A DNA stretch of 64,000 bases from contig JABAQR010000017.1 of NCBI GenBank assembly GCA_019187485.1, positions 30,936 through 94,935 on the forward strand, in the 5' to 3' direction. The DNA comes from Lysobacterales bacterium (GTDB lineage Bacteria; Pseudomonadota; Gammaproteobacteria; Xanthomonadales; SZUA-5). Shown one piece after another: positions 26,032 to 35,299 of the stretch; position 1 is the first letter of the stretch; the number at the start of each line of letters is the position of its first letter. The notes beneath the pieces are model-generated. The model saw nothing but the letters and a program-made list of their open reading frames with translations, did no database searches and was not told the origin of the DNA. A program made the translations under genes and the position numbers.

Positions 26032-27624
26032 ATGAAAAAGAACACCATGGCGACTGCCATCGTTGCCGGCCTCGCCGGCGTCGCAGGCATCGCGAACATC
26101 TCTACCGCTGTGAACCTGAACCCGGATGGCGTGGGTCAGGTCCTGATCTACCCCTACTACACCGTCAACGGTGGCAACACGACCGTCCTGTCCGTGGTCA
26201 ACACCACCGACGCCGGCAAGGCCGTCAAGGTGCGCTTCAAGGACGCCCGCAACTCCCGCGATGTCCTCGACTTCAACCTGTACCTGTCCGAGTACGACGT
26301 GTGGACTGCGGCGGTGTTCTCGCTGGCCGATGCCGGCCCGGCGAATGTCGTCACCGACGATACCAGCTGCACGGTCCCGGGCATCGAGTCCGGTATCTTC
26401 CAGTTGCCGACGCTGGCCGACGGCCGTCGTTACTTCCCGTTCCGTACCACGCTGTTCACGGATTTCACCGCCTCTGCGTTGACGTCCCCGACGCGTACCC
26501 GTGACGGCTATGTCGAGATGATCGAGATGGGCTCGATCCCCTACGACAGCCCGAACGGCTTCGGCTTCTTCCTGACGCACATCAACAACCGTCCGGCGGA
26601 CTGCACCTTCCTGGAGGCTGCCTGGTTGTCCTCCGGTACCCCGGGTGGCAGCGGCATCTGGTTCAACAACCCCTTCGTTGACCTGGAAGCCCCGACCGGC
26701 GGTCTGTTTGGCGGCGCGGCGATCGTCGATGTGGCGGATGGCACGTACATCAACTACAACGCCGAAGCCATCGACGGCTTCTCGGCGGCGATCCAGCACG
26801 GTGCGCCGTCCGGCGCGAACCCGACGATCGGCCAGGCCAACGGCCCGACCCCGGGCGTGGTGACGTCCTACGTGTTCGATCGTGGTCGCCTGATCACCAG
26901 CAACTGGCTGACGGCCAACCAGGGCGGCGTCAATGCCGTCGCGGCGGTCCTGATGCGTGAGGCGGTGTTCAACGAGTACGAAGTGGATCCGGATCTGGGT
27001 GCTGGTTCCGAGTGGGTGGTCACCTTCCCGGTCCGTCACCTGTTCACGACCGCTCCGAACACGACGCGCGCGCCGTTCACTGTGGGCTGGAACTTCTGCG
27101 AACGTGTGTCTGGCCGTATCTACAACCGTGAGGAAGACACCTTCCGCGTGTTCGATTTCTCGCCGCAGGTTGGTAACCCGTCCCTGTGCTGGGAAGCGAA
27201 CCCGCTGTGGTTCACGCGAGTTCCGGTTGCTGCCAACAGCAGCACGCCGATCCTCGGCGCGCCGGGTGCGGGTGGTGGTGCGGTGGCTCTGTGGGCCGGT
27301 GTTCCGACCTATCTTTCGCTGTTCGGGATCATCCAGAAGACGTTCAACAACGGCTGGTTCTGGCTGGGCTTCTATGATCCGGACGCGATCGACGCGGGCG
27401 GTATCCTGTCGCCGCTGCTGCGTCCGCCCCTCACCGAGACCGCTCCGCCGGCCGGCACCACGCCGGACAGCTTCTTCGGTCTCCCGGCGGTTGGCTTCTG
27501 GGCACTGCGTGTCCTGAACGTCAATCAGGGCGCTGGTCTGCAGGCTTCCTACGGTGGCGCGTATCCGCACCGTTCGTCGCGCGCCTGCTTCAAGGGCGCC
27601 TTCGGCACGACTCCGTGCGATTGA
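26032..27624 (+). CDS. Large exported protein of unknown function, probably abundant
   Basis: A 530-residue protein with a clear Sec signal peptide (basic MKKN start, cleavage near STA-VN at about 25). The mature chain starts NPDGVGQVLIYPYYTVNGG and is rich in Gly, Asn, Thr, Phe and aromatic residues. It has six cysteines, two near the C-terminus (ACFKGAF...PCD), suggesting disulfides, and no membrane anchor or sorting tail. Codon choice (many CGT, GGT, AAC and GTC) differs from the neighbours and suggests high expression. It has a good GGAG at 26021-26024 and a strong terminator, so it is its own transcription unit. It could be a T2SS substrate or surface protein. I recognise no enzymatic motif. 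Confidence 0.85.
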   Translation: MKKNTMATAIVAGLAGVAGIANISTAVNLNPDGVGQVLIYPYYTVNGGNTTVLSVVNTTDAGKAVKVRFKDARNSRDVLDFNLYLSEYDVWTAAVFSLADAGPANVVTDDTSCTVPGIESGIFQLPTLADGRRYFPFRTTLFTDFTASALTSPTRTRDGYVEMIEMGSIPYDSPNGFGFFLTHINNRPADCTFLEAAWLSSGTPGGSGIWFNNPFVDLEAPTGGLFGGAAIVDVADGTYINYNAEAIDGFSAAIQHGAPSGANPTIGQANGPTPGVVTSYVFDRGRLITSNWLTANQGGVNAVAAVLMREAVFNEYEVDPDLGAGSEWVVTFPVRHLFTTAPNTTRAPFTVGWNFCERVSGRIYNREEDTFRVFDFSPQVGNPSLCWEANPLWFTRVPVAANSSTPILGAPGAGGGAVALWAGVPTYLSLFGIIQKTFNNGWFWLGFYDPDAIDAGGILSPLLRPPLTETAPPAGTTPDSFFGLPAVGFWALRVLNVNQGAGLQASYGGAYPHRSSRACFKGAFGTTPCD

Positions 27625-27651
27625 TCCTCGGGTCGTAGTTGCAAGCAGTTC

Positions 27652-27682
27652 GGAAGGGGGGCGCAAGCCCCCCTTCCGTTTT
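27652..27682 (+). terminator. Strong intrinsic terminator
   Basis: A perfect 11-bp GC-rich stem (GGAAGGGGGGC with its complement), a GCAA tetraloop and then GTTTT. It lies 28 bases after the stop of the exported protein gene and isolates it from rlmI. Confidence 0.93.
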
Positions 27683-27852
27683 CTGCGTCCGGCAGAGAGG
27701 CATCTTTGGAAGTGTCAGGCATTCGCTGTCGAGACAGTTATCCGCACAAGGCTGGATCGGTGGTGGTGGCGACACTTGAGCCCGGGATCGCCCCCGTAGC
27801 GAATGCAGAATCCTCGCGAATGACGCGCCGGTCCGGCGCCCGGAGCTTCCGC

Positions 27853-29025
27853 ATGAAAGTCCCAGAAGCCGTACCACTGGTCAGGCTGAAGACCGAGCGT
27901 CGGTCCAATCATCCCTGGATCTTCCAGAAGATGGTGGAGAAGCCTGACCCCAAGCCACGTCCTGGCACGGTCGTGGACATCGAGGACCGAAGCGGCGCCT
28001 GGGTGGGCCGCGGCTTCTACAACGGCCATTCGCGCATCGCGCTGCGCGTGCTGACCGAACGCCGCGAGGAGGCCGTGGATGCGGTCTTCTTTCGGCAACG
28101 CATCGCGCGCGCGCTGCGACTACGGCACGAAATACTGCGGCTGGAAGACGTCACCGACGCCTACCGCGTCGTGCATTCCGAGGGCGATGATCTCAGCGGC
28201 CTGATCGTCGACCGTTTCGCCGACACGCTGGTCATCGAGTATTTCTCGGCCGGGATGTGGAAGCAGCGCGACGTCATCCGGCGCGCACTTGCCGAGCACT
28301 TTCCCGAGCATCCGTTCTACTGGTTTGCCGAAGAACACGTGGCCAAGCAGGAGAGCTTCGATTGTTCGGCGCCAACGCCGCCACCGCCGACCACCGTGCG
28401 TGAGCACGGACTTTCCTTCAAGGTCGCACCGGGCCTGAAGCACAAGACCGGTTTTTTCGCCGACCAGCGCGACAACCGCAAGCGCCTCGGCGAGTTCGCT
28501 GCCGGTCGTCGCGTGCTCGACCTCTGCTGCAACTCCGGTGGCTTCGCGGTCTATGCGAAGACGGCCGGCGCCAGCGAGGTCGTTGCGATCGACCTCGACG
28601 AGGAGGTGCTCGAGCTCGCGAAGCAGAACGCGCGCCTCAACCGTGCGCAGGTTCGCTTCGTGCACGCCGACATCTTTCCCTGGCTGCGCGACGCCGCCAA
28701 CAACGGCGAGCGCTTCGACACCGTGATCCTCGATCCAGCGAAAATGACGCGCGACCGCGAGCAACTGATCCCGGCGCTGAAGAAGTACCTCGACATGAAC
28801 AAGCTTGCGATGGGCGTGGTCAAGCCGGGTGGCATCCTGCTGAGCTGCTCCTGCACCGGTTTGGTCAGCGAGGAACAGTTCCTGGACATGCTGCGTCGCG
28901 CCGCCTTCTACGCGAACCGTACGCTCCAGCTGCTCGAAGTACGAGGGGCCGGCGCCGACCATCCCTGGCTGGCGCACGTGCCGGAGTCGCGCTACCTCAA
29001 GGCGGCATTCTGTCGGGTGTATTGA
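27853..29025 (+). CDS. rlmI: 23S rRNA (cytosine-5) methyltransferase RlmI-like
   Basis: A 390-residue SAM-dependent RNA methyltransferase, close to E. coli RlmI (about 396), which makes m5C1962 in 23S rRNA. An N-terminal PUA-like domain (HPWIFQKMV; GTVVDIEDRSG; GRGFYN) is followed by the central EEHVAKQE region and the Rossmann domain: VLDLCCNSGGFAVYA for SAM, DPAKMTR, and a catalytic SCSCTG with cysteine nucleophile. ATG 27853 is preferred; the frame upstream lacks family sequence. It converges with the MAPEG gene with only 7 bases between the stops. Confidence 0.9.
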   Translation: MKVPEAVPLVRLKTERRSNHPWIFQKMVEKPDPKPRPGTVVDIEDRSGAWVGRGFYNGHSRIALRVLTERREEAVDAVFFRQRIARALRLRHEILRLEDVTDAYRVVHSEGDDLSGLIVDRFADTLVIEYFSAGMWKQRDVIRRALAEHFPEHPFYWFAEEHVAKQESFDCSAPTPPPPTTVREHGLSFKVAPGLKHKTGFFADQRDNRKRLGEFAAGRRVLDLCCNSGGFAVYAKTAGASEVVAIDLDEEVLELAKQNARLNRAQVRFVHADIFPWLRDAANNGERFDTVILDPAKMTRDREQLIPALKKYLDMNKLAMGVVKPGGILLSCSCTGLVSEEQFLDMLRRAAFYANRTLQLLEVRGAGADHPWLAHVPESRYLKAAFCRVY

Positions 29026-29032
29026 TGCCTTC

Positions 29033-29455
29033 TCACCAGACCCGCACCGCTGCGCGCCAGGTCAGTGCGATCAGCGGGAGGGTTGACAAGAAAAACAACG
29101 CAAAGCGTAGTTCGATGACGTTGAGCAGCGCCTGCACCAAGCTGTGTGCTACCCGCAGCGCCACGTAGGACCAGGCCAGCCACAGGCTCCACGGACTGGT
29201 GTCGCCGGTGATCGCCAGAACAAGTACCAGCGCATACCAGATGGTCGGCTGCTCCATCAGGTGATTGTAGTTGTCCGCCTTCCAGCGCACTTTCGGCGGC
29301 AGCGTACTCATCTGTTCGCCGCGCGGGGCGTTCGGATCGAGACGCATCCGCAAGCGTCGGATTGCCGGGATGCGTGTCAGATACATCCAGGTCCACATGA
29401 CCAGCGTCCACGCAATCAGCGCGACGACCGGACCGAGCAGGGGACTCGCATGCAT
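29033..29455 (-). CDS. MAPEG-family membrane protein
   Basis: A 140-residue protein with four hydrophobic helices and the MAPEG pattern: an N-terminal helix, then LDPNAPRGEQM, VRWKADNYNHLMEQPTIWYALVL and ALRVAHSLVQALLNVIELRF. Eukaryotic relatives are glutathione-dependent enzymes; bacterial ones are mostly uncharacterised. ATG 29455 was chosen as the first start giving only family-like sequence. It stands alone, separated by 140 bp from the VWA gene upstream on the same strand. Confidence 0.85.
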   Translation of the reverse strand: MHASPLLGPVVALIAWTLVMWTWMYLTRIPAIRRLRMRLDPNAPRGEQMSTLPPKVRWKADNYNHLMEQPTIWYALVLVLAITGDTSPWSLWLAWSYVALRVAHSLVQALLNVIELRFALFFLSTLPLIALTWRAAVRVW

Positions 29456-29595
29456 CGTCAAGCCTCGGGTATCCACGCGCCACGTCTCGGGGCGCGGCAC
29501 TCGTTGCACAGGAACGGAGGATGCCATTTCCACAAGCGCCGGGCGATGCTGCCGTTTCCGTGGACAAAGCGCCAGCGGCGGAGCGGCCCGAGGGG

Positions 29596-31503
29596 TCAGC
29601 GCCGTGGATCGTAGTGCGTGCGTGTGAATTCGCGTGCAAAGGCCAATAGATCGGAGAGGTTCGCGACCGCGGCAACCAGCCAGCCTTGTTCCTGGTGTGC
29701 TTTCGTGAGCCAGCCGAAGGCCTTCGCGTAGTAGTGGTTGGCCTGCTTGCCGGCCCAGGTGCCGGGGATGTTGAGCGCCAGGGTGCCGCCACCGCCGGCC
29801 TGCTTCAGCGCCCTGCCGCAGACCTCGATGCCCGGCGTGCCCTGCTCGTCCGGCGTGTCGAACATCGTCGAGGCGCCGTCGTCGGAAACCACCAGGATGT
29901 GCGTCGGCCGGCGCAGCTTGACGCGCTTGGCGTGGGTCTCGCGCAGGGTCGGCAGCGGGAACTGGGTGCCGCCCCCGTAGTAGCCGGTCAGCACGCGCAG
30001 GCAGTCCTCGGCCGATCGCACGAAGCCCCTGGTGCTCATGACCTGCTCGCGACTGGCCCACAGCGTCACTTGCACGGCGGCACCCACGCGCAGCGCCGAC
30101 AGGCAGATCACCGCACCGGCGAGCGCCGGCCAGGACAATTGCGTCGCCGGGTTGGGCATCGACCCGGAGCTGTCGACATAGACATCGAGATCGAGCGGCT
30201 GGCGCTGCGGCTCGCGCCCTGGCTGCGTGCCCCAGCGGCGCTGCACCGTGGTCAGGCCGGGGATCGGCCGCGGCGACAGCGTCAGGCTCTGGCGCCAGTC
30301 GATCGCTTCGATCGGATCGCCCGGCTCCCAGGGATCGAGGCCCTCCGGAATCGGGTCTTCGCTTTCCGCCGACGGCAGCGTCGGGAAGGGCACCAGATAC
30401 GGTCGCGCGCGCTCCTCGTAATAGCGGATGGCCGCCTTCTGGTGATCGAGCTTGAGGCCGGCCAGGCGCAGCAGCTCGCCATACTGGTAGGGGTCGCGGC
30501 ACTGGCCGGGGGTGGTCTTCGCGGCGCTCTCTCGCGTTGCGCCCGGCGACTCGCCTTCCAGCGCTGCCGCATCGTCGTCGCCCTCGCCCTCGGCGAGCTC
30601 GGCGGCCGGGTGCGGGATCTCGCCGAGTTCCTCGGGATCCATGCCGGTCAGTCCTTCCGGCTGGCCGCCGTCGCCGGCGTCCTTGGTGTCCATCAGGGAT
30701 TGCAGGCCCTCGCCGGCGCGCGCGTCCTCGATCAGGTAGGGCATCACCAGCACCGCATAGCGGCCGATACCCGACAGCCAGTGGCGCGCGTGGTGGCGCA
30801 CGAGACGCGCGGCGAGCCGCGCGTCGACCTCGATGACATCGTTGGTCAATGGGCGCGCCACCAGCGTGGTTTTTTCGACCGTAGACGGCAGCTCCGATTC
30901 CTGGAGCTCCGCCTGAGGGCCGGCATCCACCGGCGCCGTCGGAGTTTTCAACACCCGCCCGCAGAGACTGCCGCGCTCCATGCCCCACAGCAGTTCGTAG
31001 GTGCGCAGGTAGAGCGTCCACAGCTTGCTGGACTTGCCCTGCTTCGTGCCCTTCACGACGGCCTGCATCAGTGGCGGCATGCGCAGCCCGGCGCTGCGCA
31101 TCAGGCGGTCATTGATCAGCAGGTCCGTGTAGAGGTTGGCGACCATCGGCGCGTGCTGCGCCAGCGTCGGCAGCGCGGGCAGCATCCGCGCCAGCGAGCG
31201 CGTGTGCTCGGTGATCGAGGCTGGCGCGTAAACGTGGTGGCCGATCTCGTGCGCCAGTACTTCCACCGCGTAGTCGCCGATGCCGAGCCTGCACACGCCC
31301 TCGAGGTCGATCACCACGGTCTGGTCGACCAGGCGGATCATCGCGAAGCTGCTGCTCAGTCCCTGTTTCTTCGCCGCCGCGCTGGTCTCCAGCAGCAGCG
31401 GTGGCTTCAGGCGCGTGTACGGGCTCCACGCCGCGAGCGCGTCCGGCCACGCGGCCGACCAGCGCTCGGCAAGGGTGGGCGGCTGGGTGGCTGGACGCGT
31501 CAT
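29596..31503 (-). CDS. VWA-domain protein with N-terminal zinc-metallopeptidase motif (MoxR partner)
   Basis: A 635-residue cytoplasmic protein. The N-terminal third has a gluzincin-like HEIGH at 85-89 within EVLAHEIGHHVYAP, followed by a helical region. An acidic linker (about 290-340) precedes a C-terminal von Willebrand A domain with a complete MIDAS start, DSSGS at 444-448, and later SDDGAS. It is the third gene of a minus-strand operon with a MoxR ATPase (32530-34107) and an unknown protein (31541-32533). Such MoxR-VWA pairs generally act as metal-dependent chaperone or assembly machines; related three-gene sets have been proposed as stress or conflict systems. Both roles are inferred here. 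Confidence 0.88.
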   Translation of the reverse strand: MTRPATQPPTLAERWSAAWPDALAAWSPYTRLKPPLLLETSAAAKKQGLSSSFAMIRLVDQTVVIDLEGVCRLGIGDYAVEVLAHEIGHHVYAPASITEHTRSLARMLPALPTLAQHAPMVANLYTDLLINDRLMRSAGLRMPPLMQAVVKGTKQGKSSKLWTLYLRTYELLWGMERGSLCGRVLKTPTAPVDAGPQAELQESELPSTVEKTTLVARPLTNDVIEVDARLAARLVRHHARHWLSGIGRYAVLVMPYLIEDARAGEGLQSLMDTKDAGDGGQPEGLTGMDPEELGEIPHPAAELAEGEGDDDAAALEGESPGATRESAAKTTPGQCRDPYQYGELLRLAGLKLDHQKAAIRYYEERARPYLVPFPTLPSAESEDPIPEGLDPWEPGDPIEAIDWRQSLTLSPRPIPGLTTVQRRWGTQPGREPQRQPLDLDVYVDSSGSMPNPATQLSWPALAGAVICLSALRVGAAVQVTLWASREQVMSTRGFVRSAEDCLRVLTGYYGGGTQFPLPTLRETHAKRVKLRRPTHILVVSDDGASTMFDTPDEQGTPGIEVCGRALKQAGGGGTLALNIPGTWAGKQANHYYAKAFGWLTKAHQEQGWLVAAVANLSDLLAFAREFTRTHYDPRR

Positions 31504-31540
31504 GCCGACGGCGCGTGGCCGGTCAGGAAGGGCGGAGCGT

Positions 31541-32533
31541 TCACGCCAGCGCCAGTACCGTCGCCGCGTGCGACCACGCATGCGTCAACACCAGCGTGTC
31601 TGCGCTGGCTGCGGCGCTGGTGATCGCGCCCAGCTCGGCGACTGCCAGGCGCAGCCCGGGGCCGCTCAGTTGCACCCCCTGCAAGCGCCAGCCCGCAGGC
31701 AATGCGAGCTGCGCCTTCACCGCTCCCTCGCCATGCGGCTGCACGCAGGCGCCAAAGGCGTCGGCGTGCAGCGAGTAGCGCGCCCCGGCGGCCGCGAGCA
31801 GCAACTCGCCCTCATGGAACACCACCAGCGGCGGCTCGGCGAAGCGACCCCCGAAACCGATGAAGGCACCGACGCGCGCCGCCACGCGCGGTCGCGTTTC
31901 CGCGGGTGCGTCCGGGCGGTACCAGCGGTCTGCGAACATCTGCTCCAGCATCGTGTCCTGCCAGCGCTCCAGCGGCAGCCCGAAGCAGATCGCCAGCAGC
32001 TCGCGCTCCAGCCCGCGCGCACGCTCGAGCGCGCTGTCGCGAAAGTGCACCATGCCGTGGCGCCAGGCGGCCACCTGCGCGGCGTGCAGCAGTTCCTCCG
32101 GCGAGCGAGCGCGCGCGGCGAGCGCGGCGAGCGTGTCCAGCCAGGCCTCGCCGCCGCCGTGCGCGCTCCAGTGCACCAGCGCGTTCGCCACCGCGGTCAG
32201 CAACGCCGCCGGTTGCGTCGCCAGCAGCGTCGGTGCGCGCTGCGCCAGCAGCTCCCAGCCGCGCAGGATGATGCCGGCGCGACCCGAAGGCCCGATCCAG
32301 CGTTGGCCGAGCAGCGACAGCGTCAGGTCGTAGGCAGCGTCGGCGGTCGCCGGCACCGCCGCGGGCGCGACCTTCGCGACCGCCGCGACCAGCGCGTCCA
32401 CCGGCCCGGCCAGCAGCTCGGAAAAGGCTGCGGGCTCGATGCCCGGCCAGCGTTGCTGGGCCAGCGCATGGCGCCGGTTGTACTCGGCGCGCCCGCCGCG
32501 CAGCACCTCGGCGAAGGCCGCACAGACGTTCAT
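31541..32533 (-). CDS. Unknown middle component of the MoxR-VWA operon (bpX-like?)
   Basis: A 330-residue protein starting MNVCAAFAEVLRGG, without signal peptide or membrane helix. The first two thirds are Ala/Leu-rich and helical. The last third is predicted beta-rich (PPLVVFHEGELLLAAAGARYSLHADAFG). The ATG overlaps the MoxR stop (ATGA), and the VWA gene starts 37 bases downstream. Position and size suit the third protein of MoxR-VWA ternary systems, called bpX in published comparative work, but I cannot verify homology from sequence alone. Confidence 0.75.
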   Translation of the reverse strand: MNVCAAFAEVLRGGRAEYNRRHALAQQRWPGIEPAAFSELLAGPVDALVAAVAKVAPAAVPATADAAYDLTLSLLGQRWIGPSGRAGIILRGWELLAQRAPTLLATQPAALLTAVANALVHWSAHGGGEAWLDTLAALAARARSPEELLHAAQVAAWRHGMVHFRDSALERARGLERELLAICFGLPLERWQDTMLEQMFADRWYRPDAPAETRPRVAARVGAFIGFGGRFAEPPLVVFHEGELLLAAAGARYSLHADAFGACVQPHGEGAVKAQLALPAGWRLQGVQLSGPGLRLAVAELGAITSAAASADTLVLTHAWSHAATVLALA

Positions 32534-34107
32534 GCCTGCACCAGCCAGCGCAGGTAGTTGGTGTAACGCTGGTGCAGCGATTTCAGCAGCAGCAGGTCGT
32601 CGTGCAGATGCCCGTAGAGCTTGCCGCCCTTGCCGACCGCGGCGATCTGGCGCTCGATGCGCGCGAGTCGCTTGCGCACCTCCGGCTCTTCGACGCCGTC
32701 GAGGCCCTGCTGCAACTCGGCCGCGAGCTCCGCCACCGGATCCTTGCGGTCGAGGTCGAGCTGGTCGTACTCCTTGCAGCTCGCATCGAAGAGGTGGCGC
32801 AGCCAGCCGATGCGGTCGGAGCGGAAGCCGGTGTGCGCCGGCGACTGGAAGAAAGGCGAATCGAGGTCCGGCTTGAGCTTGTCGTTGAGCACGAAAGGCA
32901 GCACCTGGCGCAAATCCTCCAGCGACACCTCGGCCGAGCCGCGGAACCAGGCCAGCGCCTTGGCGTAGCTGATCAGCGTCATCAGGTTGCGTACCGACAG
33001 CCCGTTCTTCGTGTGGCAGCCGAGGTCCTTGAGGCGATCGCGACCATCGTCCTGCGCGGTCAGCCAGGCCCAGTCGGTGCCGGCCAGGCGCGCGGTGTCC
33101 TTGTTCTTGTACTCGAACTGCTCGCCGGCCACGTCCATGTACTCGAACTGGCTGGCGAAGAACTCCAGGCGCCGGCGCACGGGCGCGGGCATCGGCACGC
33201 CGCGCACCTCCTTCGCCATGCGCCGCATCTCCTCCTCGCTGAAGAGGATCTCGCGCGGGACGAACTCCTCCGGCCGCGCATCCTCCTCGATGCGCGTCAG
33301 CAGCTCGCCGAGGAAGCGCGGGTTGAAGGCAAGCGCCTGCACGATCACGTCGATGCGGTCGCGCAGCGCCTCGATCACCTGGTAGGTGCCGCCGCCGGCG
33401 TCGTCGTTGGCGGTCAGGTACCAGGCCGCCGGCGGGCATTCGTAGATCTGGTCGAACTGCTCGGCGTAGTTGTCGCCCATCAGGGTCAGCAGCGCCGACT
33501 GCGTACGCGTCGGGATGCGGTTGTACTCGTCGATGATCTTGACCCGCATCGACAGCCACGAGCGCCAGGCCACGCGCACCTTGGCCACGCTGTCGGCGTT
33601 GATCAGGTCCGCCGGCAGCGGCTGGCCGAGCAGGTCGGAGACCGTCATCTGCGGCTGTCCGCGCTGCATGCCGCGGCGCACCTCGCGCACCGGGTAGCCG
33701 GCGAGCACGCCCATCAGCACCGCGCTGGCGGTCTTGCCACGCCCGGGGCCGCCGATGAACAGGCATTTGCGCTGGGTGGCGAAGGTCAGCAGAGGCAACA
33801 GGACGAAGCTCGAGTAACTCTGCGCGGAGGGCAGTGTCAGGCGCGCCTTGCGGTCGCCGAGCCGATATTCCTGCGGCGGGCCGTCGAGGTACTCGATGTC
33901 GTAATGCGGCGAGATGATCGCGGTGTTGACGATCCAGAAATAGGCCTGGCGCAGTTTCTCGTCGAGCGGCAGCGCGGTGGCTGCCTCGGCGCCGGCCACC
34001 ACATCCGCCGGCCCGCGGTAGAGATCGGCCACATCGAAGCGTTTCGGCGCCTGGGTGGGCTTGGGATTGGTCGGCGCGGCGGAGAGGCGCTGGAAGAGCT
34101 TGAACAT
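32530..34107 (-). CDS. MoxR-family AAA+ ATPase
   Basis: A 525-residue AAA+ ATPase. Walker A is GGPGRGKT (119-126), Walker B IIDEYNRI (DE at 193-194), sensor 1 is in WYLTANDD, and a YQVIEALRDRIDV segment carries the arginine-finger region. A helical C-terminal extension (DPVAELAAELQQGLDGVEE) is longer than in plain MoxR proteins. The start at 34107 begins MFKLFQRLS. It is first in the operon, upstream of the unknown and VWA-metallopeptidase genes, and lies 50 bases after ruvC on the same strand. Confidence 0.9.
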   Translation of the reverse strand: MFKLFQRLSAAPTNPKPTQAPKRFDVADLYRGPADVVAGAEAATALPLDEKLRQAYFWIVNTAIISPHYDIEYLDGPPQEYRLGDRKARLTLPSAQSYSSFVLLPLLTFATQRKCLFIGGPGRGKTASAVLMGVLAGYPVREVRRGMQRGQPQMTVSDLLGQPLPADLINADSVAKVRVAWRSWLSMRVKIIDEYNRIPTRTQSALLTLMGDNYAEQFDQIYECPPAAWYLTANDDAGGGTYQVIEALRDRIDVIVQALAFNPRFLGELLTRIEEDARPEEFVPREILFSEEEMRRMAKEVRGVPMPAPVRRRLEFFASQFEYMDVAGEQFEYKNKDTARLAGTDWAWLTAQDDGRDRLKDLGCHTKNGLSVRNLMTLISYAKALAWFRGSAEVSLEDLRQVLPFVLNDKLKPDLDSPFFQSPAHTGFRSDRIGWLRHLFDASCKEYDQLDLDRKDPVAELAAELQQGLDGVEEPEVRKRLARIERQIAAVGKGGKLYGHLHDDLLLLKSLHQRYTNYLRWLVQA

Positions 34108-34157
34108 GCACGCGGGTCCGTGGGGACGCTTGGGCAATATGCCACGCGCGGCGCGCC

Positions 34158-34670
34158 TTACCGGAACAACTTCGCCGGCAGTCCGAGGCGCCCGGCGCTC
34201 TCGCGCATGTGCGCGTGGGCGATGGCGACCGCCAGCGCGTCGGCGGCGTCGGCCTGCAGCTGGCCCTGCAGGGTCAGCAGGATGCCAACCATGTATTGCA
34301 CCTGACTCTTGTCCGCGCCGCCGGAACCGACCACCGCGTTCTTGATGTGGCGTGGCGCGTATTCGCTGACGGGCAAGCCGGCGTTGACGCAGGCGCAGAT
34401 CGCGGCGCCGCGCGCCTGGCCGAGCTTCAGTGCCGATTGCGGATTCTTCGATAGGAACACGGTCTCGATGGCCACTTCGTCCGGTTTGAAGTCGGCGATG
34501 GCTGCACTGACCCCATCGAATATGTCTTTCAGGCGCAGCGGGAAGGCTTCGTCCAGCGTTTGCACGATGCCGTGGTGGACGTGCCTCACCTGCCCGCGCG
34601 TGCTGGTGATCAGGCCGAGGCCGGTGCGCCGGGAACCGGGGTCGATACCGAGGATGCGGGTGCTGCTCAT
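34158..34670 (-). CDS. ruvC: Holliday junction resolvase RuvC
   Basis: A 170-residue endonuclease. Catalytic acidic residues lie in [12 protein letters not shown] (Asp near 10), VAIETVFL (Glu near 68) and the C-terminal [15 protein letters not shown]. The [21 protein letters not shown] segment is the DNA-binding signature. Length matches E. coli RuvC (173). ruvA and ruvB are not adjacent; a MoxR operon follows instead. Confidence 0.96.
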   Translation of the reverse strand: MSSTRILGIDPGSRRTGLGLITSTRGQVRHVHHGIVQTLDEAFPLRLKDIFDGVSAAIADFKPDEVAIETVFLSKNPQSALKLGQARGAAICACVNAGLPVSEYAPRHIKNAVVGSGGADKSQVQYMVGILLTLQGQLQADAADALAVAIAHAHMRESAGRLGLPAKLFR

Positions 34671-34698
34671 GCGCAGAGCCTAGCGCATGCGATCGGAC

Positions 34699-34704
34699 TA
34701 TGAT
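34699..34704 (+). promoter_or_regulatory. Possible -10 box for the PyrR-like gene
   Basis: TATGAT sits 28 bases before the start at 34732, in the 61-bp divergent gap shared with ruvC. No convincing -35 hexamer is seen. Confidence 0.3.
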
Positions 34705-34731
34705 CCGCGGCGGATTTCAGGAGCGAGAGCC

Positions 34732-35283
34732 ATGACCGAAGTCGCCGGACAGCGTTTCCGCCTGTACACCACCGCGGACCTGGGTCCGGTGATCGAGCGT
34801 ATGGCGCGCCAGGCGCTGCTGATGCTGGATCCCGCGCAACGGCCGGTGGTGGTGGGTGTGCTGCGCCGCGGTGCGCCGCTCGCCGACATGATGGTCGCTG
34901 CGATGCGCGCGATCCTGCCGGGCTTCAGCGTCGACCGCCTCGACCTCAAGGTCAAGCGCTATTCGGACGACCTGAAGCTGCTGCATCCGGAGACGCGCCT
35001 CGACACCCCGAGCGATGCGCCGACGATCCGCGACCGCCAGGTGCTGGTGGTCGACGACGTGCTCTACCAGGGCTATTCCTTCTTCCGCGTCTTCGAGTTC
35101 TTGCGCGCCGAAGGTGCACGCACGATCCGCTCGGCGGTGCTCGCCGACCGCTGCGTGGCCCAGGTGCCGATCCGCGCCGACATCGTCGGCGCCTCCCTGC
35201 AGATCGCCCCCGGCGACGTCATCGAATGCAGCGTGCCGCCCTACGAGAGCGAGTTCGCGATGGACGTGCTGCGGCCGGATTGA
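34732..35283 (+). CDS. PyrR-like phosphoribosyltransferase family protein
   Basis: A 183-residue type I phosphoribosyltransferase fold. The PRPP loop is VLVVDDVLYQGYS, preceded by VVVGVLRRGAPLADMM (flexible loop region) and followed by VPIRADIVGASL, all reminiscent of PyrR or bifunctional PyrR/uracil phosphoribosyltransferases. ATG 34732 follows CAGGAG. Whether it binds RNA, as Gram-positive PyrR does, or is a salvage enzyme is unclear; no pyr genes are nearby. Confidence 0.75.
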   Translation: MTEVAGQRFRLYTTADLGPVIERMARQALLMLDPAQRPVVVGVLRRGAPLADMMVAAMRAILPGFSVDRLDLKVKRYSDDLKLLHPETRLDTPSDAPTIRDRQVLVVDDVLYQGYSFFRVFEFLRAEGARTIRSAVLADRCVAQVPIRADIVGASLQIAPGDVIECSVPPYESEFAMDVLRPD

Positions 35284-35299
35284 GCGTGTTGCGAGCAGC

